From Clostridiaceae bacterium (GTDB lineage: Bacteria; Bacillota; Clostridia; Oscillospirales; Acutalibacteraceae): DNA of 50,600 nt. The notes beneath the pieces are model-generated. The model had not been told where the DNA came from and made no database searches. It was given only the letters and a program-made list of their open reading frames with translations. This document shows positions 23,748 through 32,582 of this stretch, one piece after another; the first letter of the stretch is position 1, and each line of letters begins with the position of its first letter. The DNA is taken from positions 1 through 50,600 of the forward strand of contig JAEDLK010000009.1 of the NCBI GenBank assembly GCA_016295355.1, read 5' to 3'. The position numbers and the translations under genes are program-made.

Positions 23748-24500
23748 TTAGGAGCCAATCATGGAACTCATGTCGTAAAGACCGGGTTGCTTTTCGCACA
23801 TAAAGGCGGCGGCCTTGACAGCACCGGTGGCAAAGATTTCACGTGAGGTCGCCTCGTGAGTCAGTGTAATAACCTCATCCTTGCCGGCAAACAACACCTG
23901 ATGCTCGCCGACTATGGTTCCGCCCCGAACGGAATGAATGCCGATTTCACGACTGTCCCTTTGTTGACGGCGTGAGTGTCGGTCATATTCAAACTGCATA
24001 CCGCCGCCTCTGGATTCATCTACAGCTTTGGCAATCATTAAGGCGGTGCCGGAAGGAGCATCTAACTTTTGATTATGGTGCTTTTCAATGATTTCCACAT
24101 CAAAATCGCTACCCAATAAACGGGCGGCCTGACCTGCCAAGGAAACCAGTAGATTGACACCCAGTGACATATTAAAACTGAAAAAGATCGGAATTTGTTT
24201 GGCAGCCTCATGAATGGAGGCAACGTCTTCTTCACTGTAGCCGGTGGTACATAAAACAAGAGCTGTGCCGGTGGTCAAACCGAATTTCAGCAAATCCGGT
24301 AAGGCGCTTGAGTGGCTGAAATCCACCAACACATCGGCCTGCTCGGCGACCTTGCTGACAGAATCGTAGACCGGAAAATCGGCGGTTTCCGGCAAGACAT
24401 CAACTCCGGCAACCAGTTTGAGCGAGTCGGAGTGTGCCACCATGGCGGTCACTGCCCGACCCATCCGACCGAAACAGCCGCTTAAAATCATTCGTTTCAT
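23748..24500 (-). CDS. dapB: 4-hydroxy-tetrahydrodipicolinate reductase
   Basis: Reduces hydroxy-tetrahydrodipicolinate with NAD(P)H in the diaminopimelate/lysine pathway; 250 residues. The nucleotide-binding motif GCFGRMGRAV is at the N-terminus, followed by VDFSH and TTGYSEED. The catalytic segment is EKHHNQKLDAPSGTA (His and Lys) with a C-terminal GEHQVLFAG. Start at 24500 (MKRMILSG) has AAGGAAG upstream; the longer frame from 24554 adds 18 residues unlike the family. It lies 77 bases after dapA on the same strand. Confidence 0.96.
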   Translation of the reverse strand: MKRMILSGCFGRMGRAVTAMVAHSDSLKLVAGVDVLPETADFPVYDSVSKVAEQADVLVDFSHSSALPDLLKFGLTTGTALVLCTTGYSEEDVASIHEAAKQIPIFFSFNMSLGVNLLVSLAGQAARLLGSDFDVEIIEKHHNQKLDAPSGTALMIAKAVDESRGGGMQFEYDRHSRRQQRDSREIGIHSVRGGTIVGEHQVLFAGKDEVITLTHEATSREIFATGAVKAAAFMCEKQPGLYDMSSMIGS

Positions 24501-24577
24501 ATTTTTTACTTCCTTATGCGTCAAGCCGATGAGCGCCGAAGAGACGGGCAACATAGATTCGACTTGATCAGTTTATT

Positions 24578-25468
24578 TTACTTCAAACAGCCACAGGCAA
24601 TAAGTTGCTGCCGTAACGCCTCGCGGGCCGAATCGGTCATTTCGTAAAGCGGTAAACGGCAGGGGCCGATATTCAGTCCCATCATGTTCATCGCTTCCTT
24701 GATCGGAATGGGATTGACATCCGAAAACAGGGCTTTAATCAGACCTATGTAATCAAGCTGTGCTTTGGAGGCCTCGGTCACTCTGCCGGCAAAATAATCT
24801 TCACACATCTTGTGTGTTTCGTTCGGCATAATGTTGGATAACACAGAAATGACGCCGATACCGCCGAGTGATAAAATGGGAACGACTTGGTCGTCGTTGC
24901 CCGAATAGACATCCAAATTGTCACCGCACAGATGGCGAGTCATGGCAACCGAGGCAATATCGCCGTTGGCTTCCTTTGTAGCCACAATATTCGGGTGTTT
25001 TGACAGCTCACGGTATGTTTCGGGTAAAATGTTTACGCCGGTACGGGAGGGAACATTATACAAAATAATCGGCTTATCGACCCGATCGGCCACATAGTTG
25101 TAATGGGCAACCAGGCCACGCTGTGAGGTCTTGTTGTAATAGGGGGTAACCATCAACAAAGCATCTGCGCCGCAATCAATGGCATCCTTACACAGACCAA
25201 CGGTATAGACTGTGTCGTTACTGCCGGTGCCGGCAATGATTGGCACACGCTGATCAGCCTGCTTCACGGCTTCTTCAATGACACGAACATGCTCTTCATA
25301 ATTCAAAGTGGATTTTTCGCCGGTGGTTCCGCAGATAATCAGCGCATCCACACCGCCGTCAATCTGTTCGTCAATCAATTGGCGCAAGCGTTCAAAATTG
25401 ACACTTCCGTCCGGTTTCATAGGGGTTACCAAAGCGGTTCCGGCACCTGTAAAGACTCTTTTTTTCAT
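24578..25468 (-). CDS. dapA: 4-hydroxy-tetrahydrodipicolinate synthase
   Basis: Condenses pyruvate with aspartate semialdehyde, the first step towards diaminopimelate and lysine; 296 residues, TIM barrel. The Schiff-base lysine lies in VATKEANGD, with the catalytic Tyr in LYNVPSRTG and the Thr pair in CGTTGEKSTL. GAGGTG precedes the start. It is the first gene of a dapA-dapB pair. A divergent weak promoter is possible in the gap shared with queA (TTGTCA, 17 bases, TAACAA on the minus strand). Confidence 0.97.
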   Translation of the reverse strand: MKKRVFTGAGTALVTPMKPDGSVNFERLRQLIDEQIDGGVDALIICGTTGEKSTLNYEEHVRVIEEAVKQADQRVPIIAGTGSNDTVYTVGLCKDAIDCGADALLMVTPYYNKTSQRGLVAHYNYVADRVDKPIILYNVPSRTGVNILPETYRELSKHPNIVATKEANGDIASVAMTRHLCGDNLDVYSGNDDQVVPILSLGGIGVISVLSNIMPNETHKMCEDYFAGRVTEASKAQLDYIGLIKALFSDVNPIPIKEAMNMMGLNIGPCRLPLYEMTDSAREALRQQLIACGCLK

Positions 25469-25507
25469 GAAAACACCTCATAAATCCGTATTTGTTAAAT
25501 TTTACAG

Positions 25508-25536
25508 TTGCGATTGACAACAAATTGCAATATAAT
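25508..25536 (+). promoter_or_regulatory. Promoter of queA-tgt
   Basis: TTGCGA (25508-25513), a 17-base spacer and TATAAT (25531-25536), about 75 bases before the preferred queA start. It lies in the gap divergent from dapA. Confidence 0.65.
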
Positions 25537-25610
25537 ACAGTTTGTACTCTTTTAGACAATCATACCATTTGCACTTTTGTTTGTCAAATATATTTTATGC
25601 AGGTGAAACC

Positions 25611-26654
25611 ATGATTCAGAACGGATCCGACATGAAAAAAAGCGATTTTTATTATGATCTTCCCGAGGAACTGATTGCTCAAACGCCGATTGAACCGAGG
25701 GACGCTTCTCGATTGTTTGTCCTTGACCGAAAGACGGGCAAAAAAACACATACCGTTTTTCACGAGCTGGATAACTATTTGCAACCGGGTGACTGTTTGG
25801 TGCTGAATAATACCCGTGTGTTGCCGGCTCGTATATTTGGCACGCGCCAGGATACCGGTTCGGTTGTGGAATTTGTGCTGTTAAAGCAAAAGGCAAATCT
25901 TGTGTGGGAGTGCTTGGCAGGACCCGGCAAAAAGGCAACGGTTGGAAAGCAATTTCGCTTCAGCCAAGAGTTGTCTGCCACGGTGAGTGAAGTGTTGGAG
26001 GATGGCAACCGTATTTTAACCTTTTCTTGTGCCGGTAATTTTTTTGAGGCCCTGGACAAGGTAGGAAAAATGCCGTTGCCGCATTATATTAAAGCGGAAT
26101 TAAAAGATAACGAACGCTATCAGACGGTTTATGCTAAACCTCTGGGTTCAGCGGCGGCTCCGACGGCAGGTCTTCATTTTACCCAAGACATGCTTGAACG
26201 GTTACAACAAAAAGGTATTCGAATAGCCTATGTAACGCTTCATGTTGGATTGGGAACCTTCCGACCGGTTAAGGCCGAGAGAATTGCGGATCATCATATG
26301 CACACCGAGCATTATGAGATTACCAAAGAAGCCGCCGATTTGATTAACACTGCCAAAAAGGAAGGCGGCCGTGTGATTTGTGTCGGCACCACTAGCTGTC
26401 GGACGCTGGAAAGTGCCATGACTACGTTCGGTTGTATTAAGGCTTGCAGTGATGACACGGGTATTTTCATTTATCCCGGGTATCAGTTTCAATGCATGGA
26501 TGCGCTCATCACCAATTTCCATTTGCCGGAAAGCACGCTGATCATGTTGGTCTCGGCCTTTGCCGGCTATGAAACGACCATGGATGCTTACAAAGAGGCT
26601 GTACGGGAAAAGTACCGTTTCTTCAGCTTCGGCGACGCTATGTTCATTCACTAA
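25611..26654 (+). CDS. queA: S-adenosylmethionine:tRNA ribosyltransferase-isomerase
   Basis: Makes epoxyqueuosine on tRNA by transferring and rearranging the ribosyl part of SAM; 347 residues. Family segments: FYYDLPEELIAQTP, RDASRLFVLDR, LVLNNTRVLPAR, SAAAPTAGLHFT, YVTLHVGLGTF.PV and TNFHLPESTLIMLVSAF. ATG at 25611 follows AGGTGA by five bases; ATG 25632 (MKKSDF) is where homology begins and is the alternative. tgt follows 18 bases downstream. Confidence 0.95.
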   Translation: MIQNGSDMKKSDFYYDLPEELIAQTPIEPRDASRLFVLDRKTGKKTHTVFHELDNYLQPGDCLVLNNTRVLPARIFGTRQDTGSVVEFVLLKQKANLVWECLAGPGKKATVGKQFRFSQELSATVSEVLEDGNRILTFSCAGNFFEALDKVGKMPLPHYIKAELKDNERYQTVYAKPLGSAAAPTAGLHFTQDMLERLQQKGIRIAYVTLHVGLGTFRPVKAERIADHHMHTEHYEITKEAADLINTAKKEGGRVICVGTTSCRTLESAMTTFGCIKACSDDTGIFIYPGYQFQCMDALITNFHLPESTLIMLVSAFAGYETTMDAYKEAVREKYRFFSFGDAMFIH

Positions 26655-26672
26655 TTCTTTTGGGGGGTTATT

Positions 26673-27803
26673 ATGTTTGAGGTTATCGGTACGCAGGATT
26701 GTGCCAGGCGTGGTGTGATGCACACCAACCGGGGGGATATTCAAACACCGGCCTTCATGAATGTCGCTACCGCCGCAGCCATTAAGGGAGCTGTATCGGC
26801 TACTGATTTAGAAGCCGTTGATTGTCAGATAATGCTGAGCAACACCTATCATCTTCATGTTCGGCCGGGTGATGAGGTTATTCGTCGGTGCGGCGGTCTG
26901 CACCGTCTTTCCACCTGGAATGGTCCGATTTTAACCGATAGCGGCGGTTTTCAGGTCTTTTCCTTAGCACAATTGCGTCGCATTACCGAGGAGGGTGTGA
27001 CCTTCCATTCACATGTGGACGGCAAAGAAATTTTTATGGGACCCGAACAAAGTATGCAAATCCAAAGCAATTTAGGTTCCACCATTGCCATGGCCTTTGA
27101 TGAATGTGTGGAGAACCCGGCCACTCGTTCGTACGCCATCGAATCCTGTGAGAGGACTACCCGTTGGCTTAAACGCTGCAAGGCCGAAATGAGCCGTTTG
27201 AACAGTCTGGAAGGCACCCTAAATCCGCAACAGATGCTGTTCGGCATCAACCAAGGCTGTACCTACCCGGATTTGAGACGAGAGCATATGAAACAGATTG
27301 CAGAGCTTGATTTGGACGGTTATGCCATCGGCGGTTTGGCTGTTGGCGAACCGACCGAAACCATGTATGAAATCATTGAAGCGGTCACACCTTGTATGCC
27401 GACTGATAAAATTCGCTATTTGATGGGTGTGGGTACTCCGGCCAATATTTTGAATGCCGTGGAACGGGGCGTTGATTTATTTGATTGTGTGATGCCCAGC
27501 CGAAACGGTCGTCATGGGCATCTGTTTACCAAGCAGGGCATTATCAATTTAAACAACAATAAGTATGAAAACGATATGGCCCCGATTGAAGAGGGATGTT
27601 CATGTCCGACATGCCGGCGCTACAGCCGTGCGTATATTCGTCATTTGATTAAGAGCAAGGAAATGTTAGCCAATCGCCTATGCGTTTTGCATAATTTGTA
27701 TTTTTACAACCATTTAATGCAAGACATCCGTACAGCACTGGATGAAGGATGCTTTTCGGCATTCAAGGCCAAGTGGGAACCGATTCTTTCTACCAGAATT
27801 TAA
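26673..27803 (+). CDS. tgt: Queuine tRNA-ribosyltransferase (tRNA-guanine transglycosylase)
   Basis: Exchanges guanine-34 in GUN anticodons for preQ1 during queuosine synthesis; 376 residues. The catalytic Asp is in ILTDSGGFQVFSL, with FDECVENP and the substrate loop GGLAVGEP. The second catalytic Asp is in DLFDCVMPSRNGRHG, and the zinc site CSCPTC plus a downstream His is complete. RBS GGGGGG. It acts on the same pathway as queA. Confidence 0.97.
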   Translation: MFEVIGTQDCARRGVMHTNRGDIQTPAFMNVATAAAIKGAVSATDLEAVDCQIMLSNTYHLHVRPGDEVIRRCGGLHRLSTWNGPILTDSGGFQVFSLAQLRRITEEGVTFHSHVDGKEIFMGPEQSMQIQSNLGSTIAMAFDECVENPATRSYAIESCERTTRWLKRCKAEMSRLNSLEGTLNPQQMLFGINQGCTYPDLRREHMKQIAELDLDGYAIGGLAVGEPTETMYEIIEAVTPCMPTDKIRYLMGVGTPANILNAVERGVDLFDCVMPSRNGRHGHLFTKQGIINLNNNKYENDMAPIEEGCSCPTCRRYSRAYIRHLIKSKEMLANRLCVLHNLYFYNHLMQDIRTALDEGCFSAFKAKWEPILSTRI

Positions 27804-28062
27804 GTTGCAGGAATTAAACCGCACTCTTCTTACCATTGTCAAGGAGCGTTTTACTTTATGCCAAGGGTGCGGGTATGAGGGACTTTATAATTTTGATTTG
27901 TACGATTCAACGATGTTGCAACCGTCGGATTTCTGTGCAGTGAAGCAGTGCTTTTTCGGCAAAGGTATCGACTTGCCAAACGGAACAAAGCCGTACAAAA
28001 AGCGCAAAGCAAAACCGTGTATGGTTCAACACGCATCAACTTTAGGGCTTGTAAAGTTTTTC
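27804..28062. other. Intergenic region between tgt and the yajC promoter
   Basis: About 260 bases. An open frame (27742-28098) overlapping the end of tgt continues through it and contains CQGCGYEG, but it lacks a ribosome binding site and any recognised family. I see no terminator with a clear T-run after tgt. Nothing else could be supported. Confidence 0.4.
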
Positions 28063-28091
28063 TTGCTTTTTAAGAGGATATACTCTATAAT
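28063..28091 (+). promoter_or_regulatory. Promoter of yajC
   Basis: TTGCTT (28063-28068), a 17-base spacer and TATAAT (28086-28091), 33 bases before the yajC start. Confidence 0.75.
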
Positions 28092-28124
28092 GTTATAGGA
28101 AATTTTAGAAATAGGAGAATGGTT

Positions 28125-28418
28125 ATGCAAGCAGGACAAATAATTTATATTGTCGTTTGGGTCGCTATTATCGGTCTTATGTTTTATTTTTTGATGATTC
28201 GTCCTCAAAAGAAAAAACAAAAAGAAGAGCAGAAGCTCCGTGATTCGATTCAGGTCGGCGATGAGTTGTTGACCATCGGCGGTATTCATGGCCGTGTGGT
28301 TTCGATTAAGGAAGATAGCTTTGTACTTGAATCAGTGGCCGATCACAGCAAATTCAAAATTGCCAATTGGGCTATCAGCCGAAATTTGACGGTGCATGAT
28401 GACGCACCGGCGAAATAA
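28125..28418 (+). CDS. yajC: Preprotein translocase subunit YajC
   Basis: Small accessory subunit of the Sec translocon; 97 residues. One N-terminal membrane helix (IIYIVVWVAIIGLMFYFLMI) is followed by the signature RPQKKKQKEEQ, then the soluble part VGDELLTIGGIHGRVVSI. The second ATG (28125) is chosen because AGGAG lies at proper spacing from it and only one base from the first ATG. secD/secF, the usual neighbours, are not downstream here. Confidence 0.93.
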   Translation: MQAGQIIYIVVWVAIIGLMFYFLMIRPQKKKQKEEQKLRDSIQVGDELLTIGGIHGRVVSIKEDSFVLESVADHSKFKIANWAISRNLTVHDDAPAK

Positions 28419-28477
28419 GCTGTTTGCAAGAAGCGATTTCTATCATTGCCTGATAATGCTTATCTTTGTCAGTTCTA

Positions 28478-28519
28478 AAAAAAGTCCCTTCGACATACGC
28501 TTTTGTCGGAGGGATTTTT
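28478..28519 (+). promoter_or_regulatory. Terminator-shaped hairpin covering the ribosome binding site of the next gene
   Basis: Left arm AAAAAGTCCCTTCGACA (28478-28494) pairs with TGTCGGAGGGATTTTT (28504-28519), closed by a 9-base loop and ending in a T-run directly before ATG 28520. The only Shine-Dalgarno, GGAGGG at 28508-28513, is inside the right arm. It probably ends the yajC transcript and may keep the following gene silent unless unfolded. Confidence 0.65.
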
Positions 28520-28936
28520 ATGCGTTCTTTTGATTACGGCGGTGATAAGCGGAATTTGGGTCGGCTGATGGCGATCGGTTGCGGTATCGGCGTGGGTGTA
28601 ACGGCGGTTATGGTGGTACTGTTTGCTTTTTTAATGACGGCCTTGTCTCTTTCGGCACAAACAGCGGCGGTGTTTTCTACCTTGGCTTTGGTGATCGGTA
28701 GCTTAGTGGGTTCTGTATTTACTGTGTCAAAAATTGGTTCGTCGGGACTGTTAATCGGTTCGGCTGTCGGCGGTATTTTGTTTTTATTAGTTGTCTTGAT
28801 CGGATTGATTGTCTCGGACGGTGGTGTGGGACTGTTTACGGTGTTTCATTTTGTCGGTAGCGTCTTGGCCGGCGGCATCGGCGGACTGCTGTCTGTGAAT
28901 CGTGCGGCTAAAAAACGGTACCGTATTCCTAAATAG
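28520..28936 (+). CDS. TIGR04086-family membrane protein
   Basis: A 138-residue membrane protein with four predicted helices (about residues 14-38, 45-66, 70-95, 103-125) rich in Gly, Ala and Val, ending in a basic tail NRAAKKRYRIPK. Small four-helix proteins of this type (TIGR04086) are widespread next to yajC in clostridia; their function is unknown. Start at 28520 uses GGAGGG, which is buried in a hairpin. A longer frame from 28466 would begin upstream of that hairpin without a ribosome binding site. Confidence 0.8.
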   Translation: MRSFDYGGDKRNLGRLMAIGCGIGVGVTAVMVVLFAFLMTALSLSAQTAAVFSTLALVIGSLVGSVFTVSKIGSSGLLIGSAVGGILFLLVVLIGLIVSDGGVGLFTVFHFVGSVLAGGIGGLLSVNRAAKKRYRIPK

Positions 28937-28951
28937 CGCAAAACATTCTCG

Positions 28952-28979
28952 GCCGTTGTCAATGGGCAACGGCTTTTTT
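28952..28979 (+). terminator. Terminator after the TIGR04086 gene
   Basis: GCCGTTG (28952-28958) / CAACGGC (28967-28973) followed by TTTTTT. Confidence 0.9.
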
Positions 28980-28981
28980 CG

Positions 28982-29010
28982 TTGACAAAGCAGGACTGGC
29001 TGTTTATAAT
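28982..29010 (+). promoter_or_regulatory. Consensus sigma-A promoter of the MFS gene
   Basis: TTGACA (28982-28987), a 17-base spacer and TATAAT (29005-29010), a perfect consensus. It directly abuts the preceding terminator. Confidence 0.9.
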
Positions 29011-29065
29011 TGAAAAAAATACAGCAACTGCGTGTTGAATTTGTTTTCGGAAAGCGTGAAGAATC

Positions 29066-30232
29066 GTGGCTTCTCTTTTATTAGCGGTTATCTATTTAGC
29101 CTTTATCAGTCTCGGCTTGCCTGACTCCCTGCTCGGCTCTGCCTGGCCGGTTATGCGACAGGAATTTGATGTAGCGTTGTCAAGTGCCGGATTGGTTTCC
29201 ATGATTATCAGCGGCGGTACCATTTTCTCCAGTCTGATGTCTGAGCGTTTAACCAAGCGATGCAGAGCCGGTGTTCTGACGGTGGCCAGTGTCTTTTTAA
29301 CCGCGGTGTCCATGTTCGGCTTTTCGATTTCTTCCCGGTTCTATATGCTTTGTTTGTGGGCGGTTCCATATGGTCTCGGCGCCGGTGCAATTGATGCTAC
29401 GCTGAACAATTATGTAGCGCTGCATTATTCTTCCCGTCATATGAACTGGTTGCATTGTTTTTGGGGAGTTGGAACGGTTATCAGTCCGTATGTGATGAGT
29501 TATGCACTGTCACATGGCCTATGGAACGACGGCTACCGTATAGTTTCCGCTGTTCAGCTGGTAATCACGGCGGTTTTACTTGCTTCTTTGCCGGTGTGGC
29601 GAATCAATCGCAAGATCGATGAACAAGTGCAACGATCTACCGTCCTCGGTTTAAGAGGTGCACTCAAAATCAAGGGTGTTTCCACTTTATTGGCTGGTTT
29701 TTTTGCTTATTGTTCTGCAGAAGCAACCACCATGCTGTGGGCGAGCAGTTATTTGGTTGATGTTTGTGGCGTGACAAAGGAAACAGCAGCGGCCTTCGGT
29801 TCTCTGTTCTTTATGGGAATGACGGTCGGTCGCTTTCTATCCGGTTTCATATCGGATAAAATCGGTGATAAGCACATGATTAACGCAGGCCTATTGCTGG
29901 CTTTGTTCGGTGTCGTCTTGATTGCCTTACCGATACAGACGGCAATGACAGGTCTCATTGGGTTTGTGGTGATCGGCCTTGGTTGCGCACCTGTTTATCC
30001 CTGTATTATCCATATGACACCCGATAATTTCGGGGCAGAGAATTCACAGGGCATTATCGGCATTCAAATGGCCAGTGCGTATTTGGGCTCTACATTGATG
30101 CCACCCTTGTTCGGATTGCTTGGACAATGGTTGTCCCTAAAGCTTTTATCGTTGTATTTAGCTATCTTTCTGTGTTTGTGTTTTATAATGATATATTTGA
30201 CCAACCAACTTGTCAGGTCAAGCAGTGACTAA
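29066..30232 (+). CDS. Major facilitator superfamily transporter
   Basis: 388 residues with about 12 hydrophobic segments. The first reads AVIYLAFISLGLPDSLLGSAWP, typical of the fucose-permease-like MFS branch in clostridia. Loop 2-3 carries SERLTKRCRAG and the middle loop is short and basic. GDKHMINAG marks the second half. It is an inner-membrane secondary transporter with unknown substrate. GTG start at 29066; the ribosome binding site (GGAAAG) is weak, so the start is less certain. The strong promoter upstream suggests high constitutive expression. Confidence 0.88.
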   Translation: MASLLLAVIYLAFISLGLPDSLLGSAWPVMRQEFDVALSSAGLVSMIISGGTIFSSLMSERLTKRCRAGVLTVASVFLTAVSMFGFSISSRFYMLCLWAVPYGLGAGAIDATLNNYVALHYSSRHMNWLHCFWGVGTVISPYVMSYALSHGLWNDGYRIVSAVQLVITAVLLASLPVWRINRKIDEQVQRSTVLGLRGALKIKGVSTLLAGFFAYCSAEATTMLWASSYLVDVCGVTKETAAAFGSLFFMGMTVGRFLSGFISDKIGDKHMINAGLLLALFGVVLIALPIQTAMTGLIGFVVIGLGCAPVYPCIIHMTPDNFGAENSQGIIGIQMASAYLGSTLMPPLFGLLGQWLSLKLLSLYLAIFLCLCFIMIYLTNQLVRSSSD

Positions 30233-30279
30233 ATATTGTTTTTGTTAAATATGCGTGTGAAAAGGATTTGATTGTTAAG

Positions 30280-31068
30280 ATGGAAAGACTGAAGAATATT
30301 GAGTTGTTTTTATTTGATATGGACGGGACGCTCTATTTAGGAAACAGACTGTTTGCTTTTACCTGCGAGATGCTGAATGCCATTAAACTTAAAGGCAAAA
30401 AGTATCTTTATATCACCAATAATTCTTCAAAAAGTGTGTATGCCTATGTTGAAAAACTAAACCGATTAGGCATAGAAGCCCATGAAAGTGATTTTTTAAC
30501 CTCTGCACAGGCCACGGCCTTTTATTTGAAAAAGCGTTATCCCAATGCGATCTTGTATGTCTGCGGTACCAAGTCACTGAAAGAGGAGCTGTCCTTGAAC
30601 GGCTTTCATATAACGGGGGATATCAAAAAGACCGATGTAATCGTTATGGGTAATGATACCGAGCTAACCTTCAAAAAATTGGAGGATGTGTGTAAAATGC
30701 TGTGTACAAGGGAATTACCCTATATTGCCACAAATTCCGATTATGTTTGCCCAACCGAGTACGGCAGTGTGCCGGATTGCGGGAGCATCTGTGATATGGT
30801 GTTTAACGCTACCGGCAAACGGCCTATTTTTATTGGAAAGCCTTCACCGCTGATGATAGAACTTGCTATGCAAAAAGAACATATGTGTAAAAATAACACG
30901 GCGGTTATCGGTGATAGAATCTATACCGATATCAAAAGCGGCTTGAATGCCGGAGTCTTGTCTGTGCTGGTGATGAGCGGTGAAACAACCGAAAAAATTC
31001 TTAAAGAGAGTGAAAATAAGCCGGATGTTGTGTTACAGAATGCCGGAGAAATCATGAGATATCTGTGA
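30280..31068 (+). CDS. HAD-IIA family phosphatase (NagD-like)
   Basis: 262 residues, haloacid-dehalogenase superfamily. Motif I reads FDMDGTLYLG with both Asp residues, motif II ITNNSSKS, the cap carries IVMGNDTELTFKKL, the motif III region is FIGKPSP, and motif IV GDRIYTDIKSG. This set matches the p-nitrophenylphosphatase/NagD group, cytosolic phosphatases of nucleotides or sugar phosphates. The physiological substrate cannot be read from sequence. ATG 30280 is preferred over TTG 30268, which lies one base from AAAGGA. It sits 28 bases before the metallophosphoesterase gene. Confidence 0.9.
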   Translation: MERLKNIELFLFDMDGTLYLGNRLFAFTCEMLNAIKLKGKKYLYITNNSSKSVYAYVEKLNRLGIEAHESDFLTSAQATAFYLKKRYPNAILYVCGTKSLKEELSLNGFHITGDIKKTDVIVMGNDTELTFKKLEDVCKMLCTRELPYIATNSDYVCPTEYGSVPDCGSICDMVFNATGKRPIFIGKPSPLMIELAMQKEHMCKNNTAVIGDRIYTDIKSGLNAGVLSVLVMSGETTEKILKESENKPDVVLQNAGEIMRYL

Positions 31069-31095
31069 ATCTGTGTTTTATAGGGGAAATAGAAG

Positions 31096-32220
31096 ATGAA
31101 AATTGCTTGCTATACCGATATACACAACCAACAATGTATGCTGAATCTGCCGACGGTTTTAAGAGCTTCGGCCATTCAGGCGGCCGCACAGACCGTTGAG
31201 GAGTTCGGAAAAGTGGATTTATCCATTTTGGGCGGTGATTACTTTTCCGATTATCCGTATTGGAACCGCTCCTGCGCACTTCCGAAAAAGAATTGGCAAG
31301 ACATCAAACAGAAGCTTACGGATACCTTTGCAAAGACGGCAAAAGGGGAGCGGGTTCTCTATGTCAGTGGTAACAACGATTTGTTACTGGCCGATTTGCC
31401 GACGCCGGACAATGAACCTTATAACACATGTGAATTCTACTCGAGCGGTCCTATGAATCAAACTTTGGGCGAATTAAGCGACGATGAGTGCTATAAGCGG
31501 TATTCAAAAATCAAAGGAAAACAAGCCGGCTTTTATTATTTGGCCTTTCATTATGTGGTGGATGGTGTTGACTTTTTTGGATTAAATATCGATCCGGATG
31601 ATGCTTTTAATAATCACGACTGTTTTTTTGATTATGAAGCCCTTAAATGGTTGAAGAACAAACTCAATGAGGTTGACCCACAGGGACATAAGCTACTGTT
31701 TGTGGTCGGACATAATTCATTTACCGTGCGTACAACAGACGGCGAAATCCAAAAAAGCGATTTTGATGAAAAACGCTATCAAGCCATCAAGGATACTTTT
31801 TTGGGTCACAAAAACCTATTTTATCTGTACGGTCATGTGCATGGTCAGGATTATCTGCGGTCGGCTTCGTATGAGGGCATTTTGCATTTTGATAAAAACG
31901 GAGACATCATCAACCATCAGAATCATGAGTCGTTCCGCCGAACCGGCACGGATGTGAGTTTTCATACCGTTCACATGGGTGGGTTAAGGCCCTTTAAGAC
32001 CGATACACCGTTTGAGTATTTTGAAAAGGACGGCTTGGTTGGCCAACTTCCGGGTATGGAAGGCGAACAATACTATGAGGCGACCGGCACGCCGAAAATT
32101 TCTCAGTATTTACTGATTGACACCTTTGACGACCGAGTGGTGTTTTCTTACCGAAACGCCGGGTCGCTTGCCGGATTTACGGTACAAGATAAACCGAAAT
32201 CCTACACGGTCTATTTATAG
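31096..32220 (+). CDS. Calcineurin-like metallophosphoesterase
   Basis: 374 residues. The metal-binding series is complete: YTDIHN (D-x-H), ILGGDYF (GD), VSGNNDLL (GNxD), FVVGHNSF (GH) and YGHVHGQD (GHxH). No signal peptide, so it is probably cytosolic. The long insert between motifs and the C-terminal part (VSFHTVHMGGLRPF, RNAGSLAGF) match large uncharacterised clostridial phosphoesterases. The substrate is unknown. It is likely co-transcribed with the HAD phosphatase upstream. Confidence 0.88.
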   Translation: MKIACYTDIHNQQCMLNLPTVLRASAIQAAAQTVEEFGKVDLSILGGDYFSDYPYWNRSCALPKKNWQDIKQKLTDTFAKTAKGERVLYVSGNNDLLLADLPTPDNEPYNTCEFYSSGPMNQTLGELSDDECYKRYSKIKGKQAGFYYLAFHYVVDGVDFFGLNIDPDDAFNNHDCFFDYEALKWLKNKLNEVDPQGHKLLFVVGHNSFTVRTTDGEIQKSDFDEKRYQAIKDTFLGHKNLFYLYGHVHGQDYLRSASYEGILHFDKNGDIINHQNHESFRRTGTDVSFHTVHMGGLRPFKTDTPFEYFEKDGLVGQLPGMEGEQYYEATGTPKISQYLLIDTFDDRVVFSYRNAGSLAGFTVQDKPKSYTVYL

Positions 32221-32582
32221 CCACTGTTACATTGCCGGCCAAGGTTGGTTACCAATCACGATAAACTGAGCCTGATATTGGCCGATGAAATTCCATAAAC
32301 ATAAGCCTGTTGTTGTGCTGTTTGGAGCGTTTTGAAAAACCTCATTGAAATTGAAATCTGCCTACCAATAGTTTAATTCGTTGATTTGCACTCAATATTT
32401 ACAATATAAAATAAAGACGAGATATCAAAATGATTATCTCGTCTTTATTAGTGGTTAACAGTTGGGTTAGAGAGTTATACGATTCGATTTAATTCTAAGC
32501 ACGGATAGGCACATTGAAATAATGAATACCCCCCCAATTTTATTCGCTATTTTGAAAAAATGGGATGAATGTTTAAGAAACA
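32221..32582. other. Boundary region between the plus-strand genes and the arginine operon
   Basis: About 360 bases with no supported gene. It contains the terminator hairpin at 32413-32446 and a run of seven C at about 32528-32534, which is unusual for this DNA. The stretch marks the point where gene direction and codon use change. Confidence 0.55.
32413..32449 (-). terminator. Terminator of the arginine operon
   Basis: AAAGACGAGATA (32413-32424) / TATCTCGTCTTT (32435-32446) hairpin flanked by A/T-rich runs on both sides, so it can also stop plus-strand transcription from the phosphoesterase gene. Confidence 0.8.

Noticed and set aside
27742..28098. Plus-strand frame continuing past tgt with a CQGCG motif
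   Set aside because: It overlaps the end of tgt and the yajC promoter, has no ribosome binding site and matches no family I recognise.
32528..32534. Run of seven C near the end of the arginine operon
   Set aside because: Striking in this DNA but outside any gene; could be a sequencing artefact or a chance tract, and nothing around it suggests phase variation.
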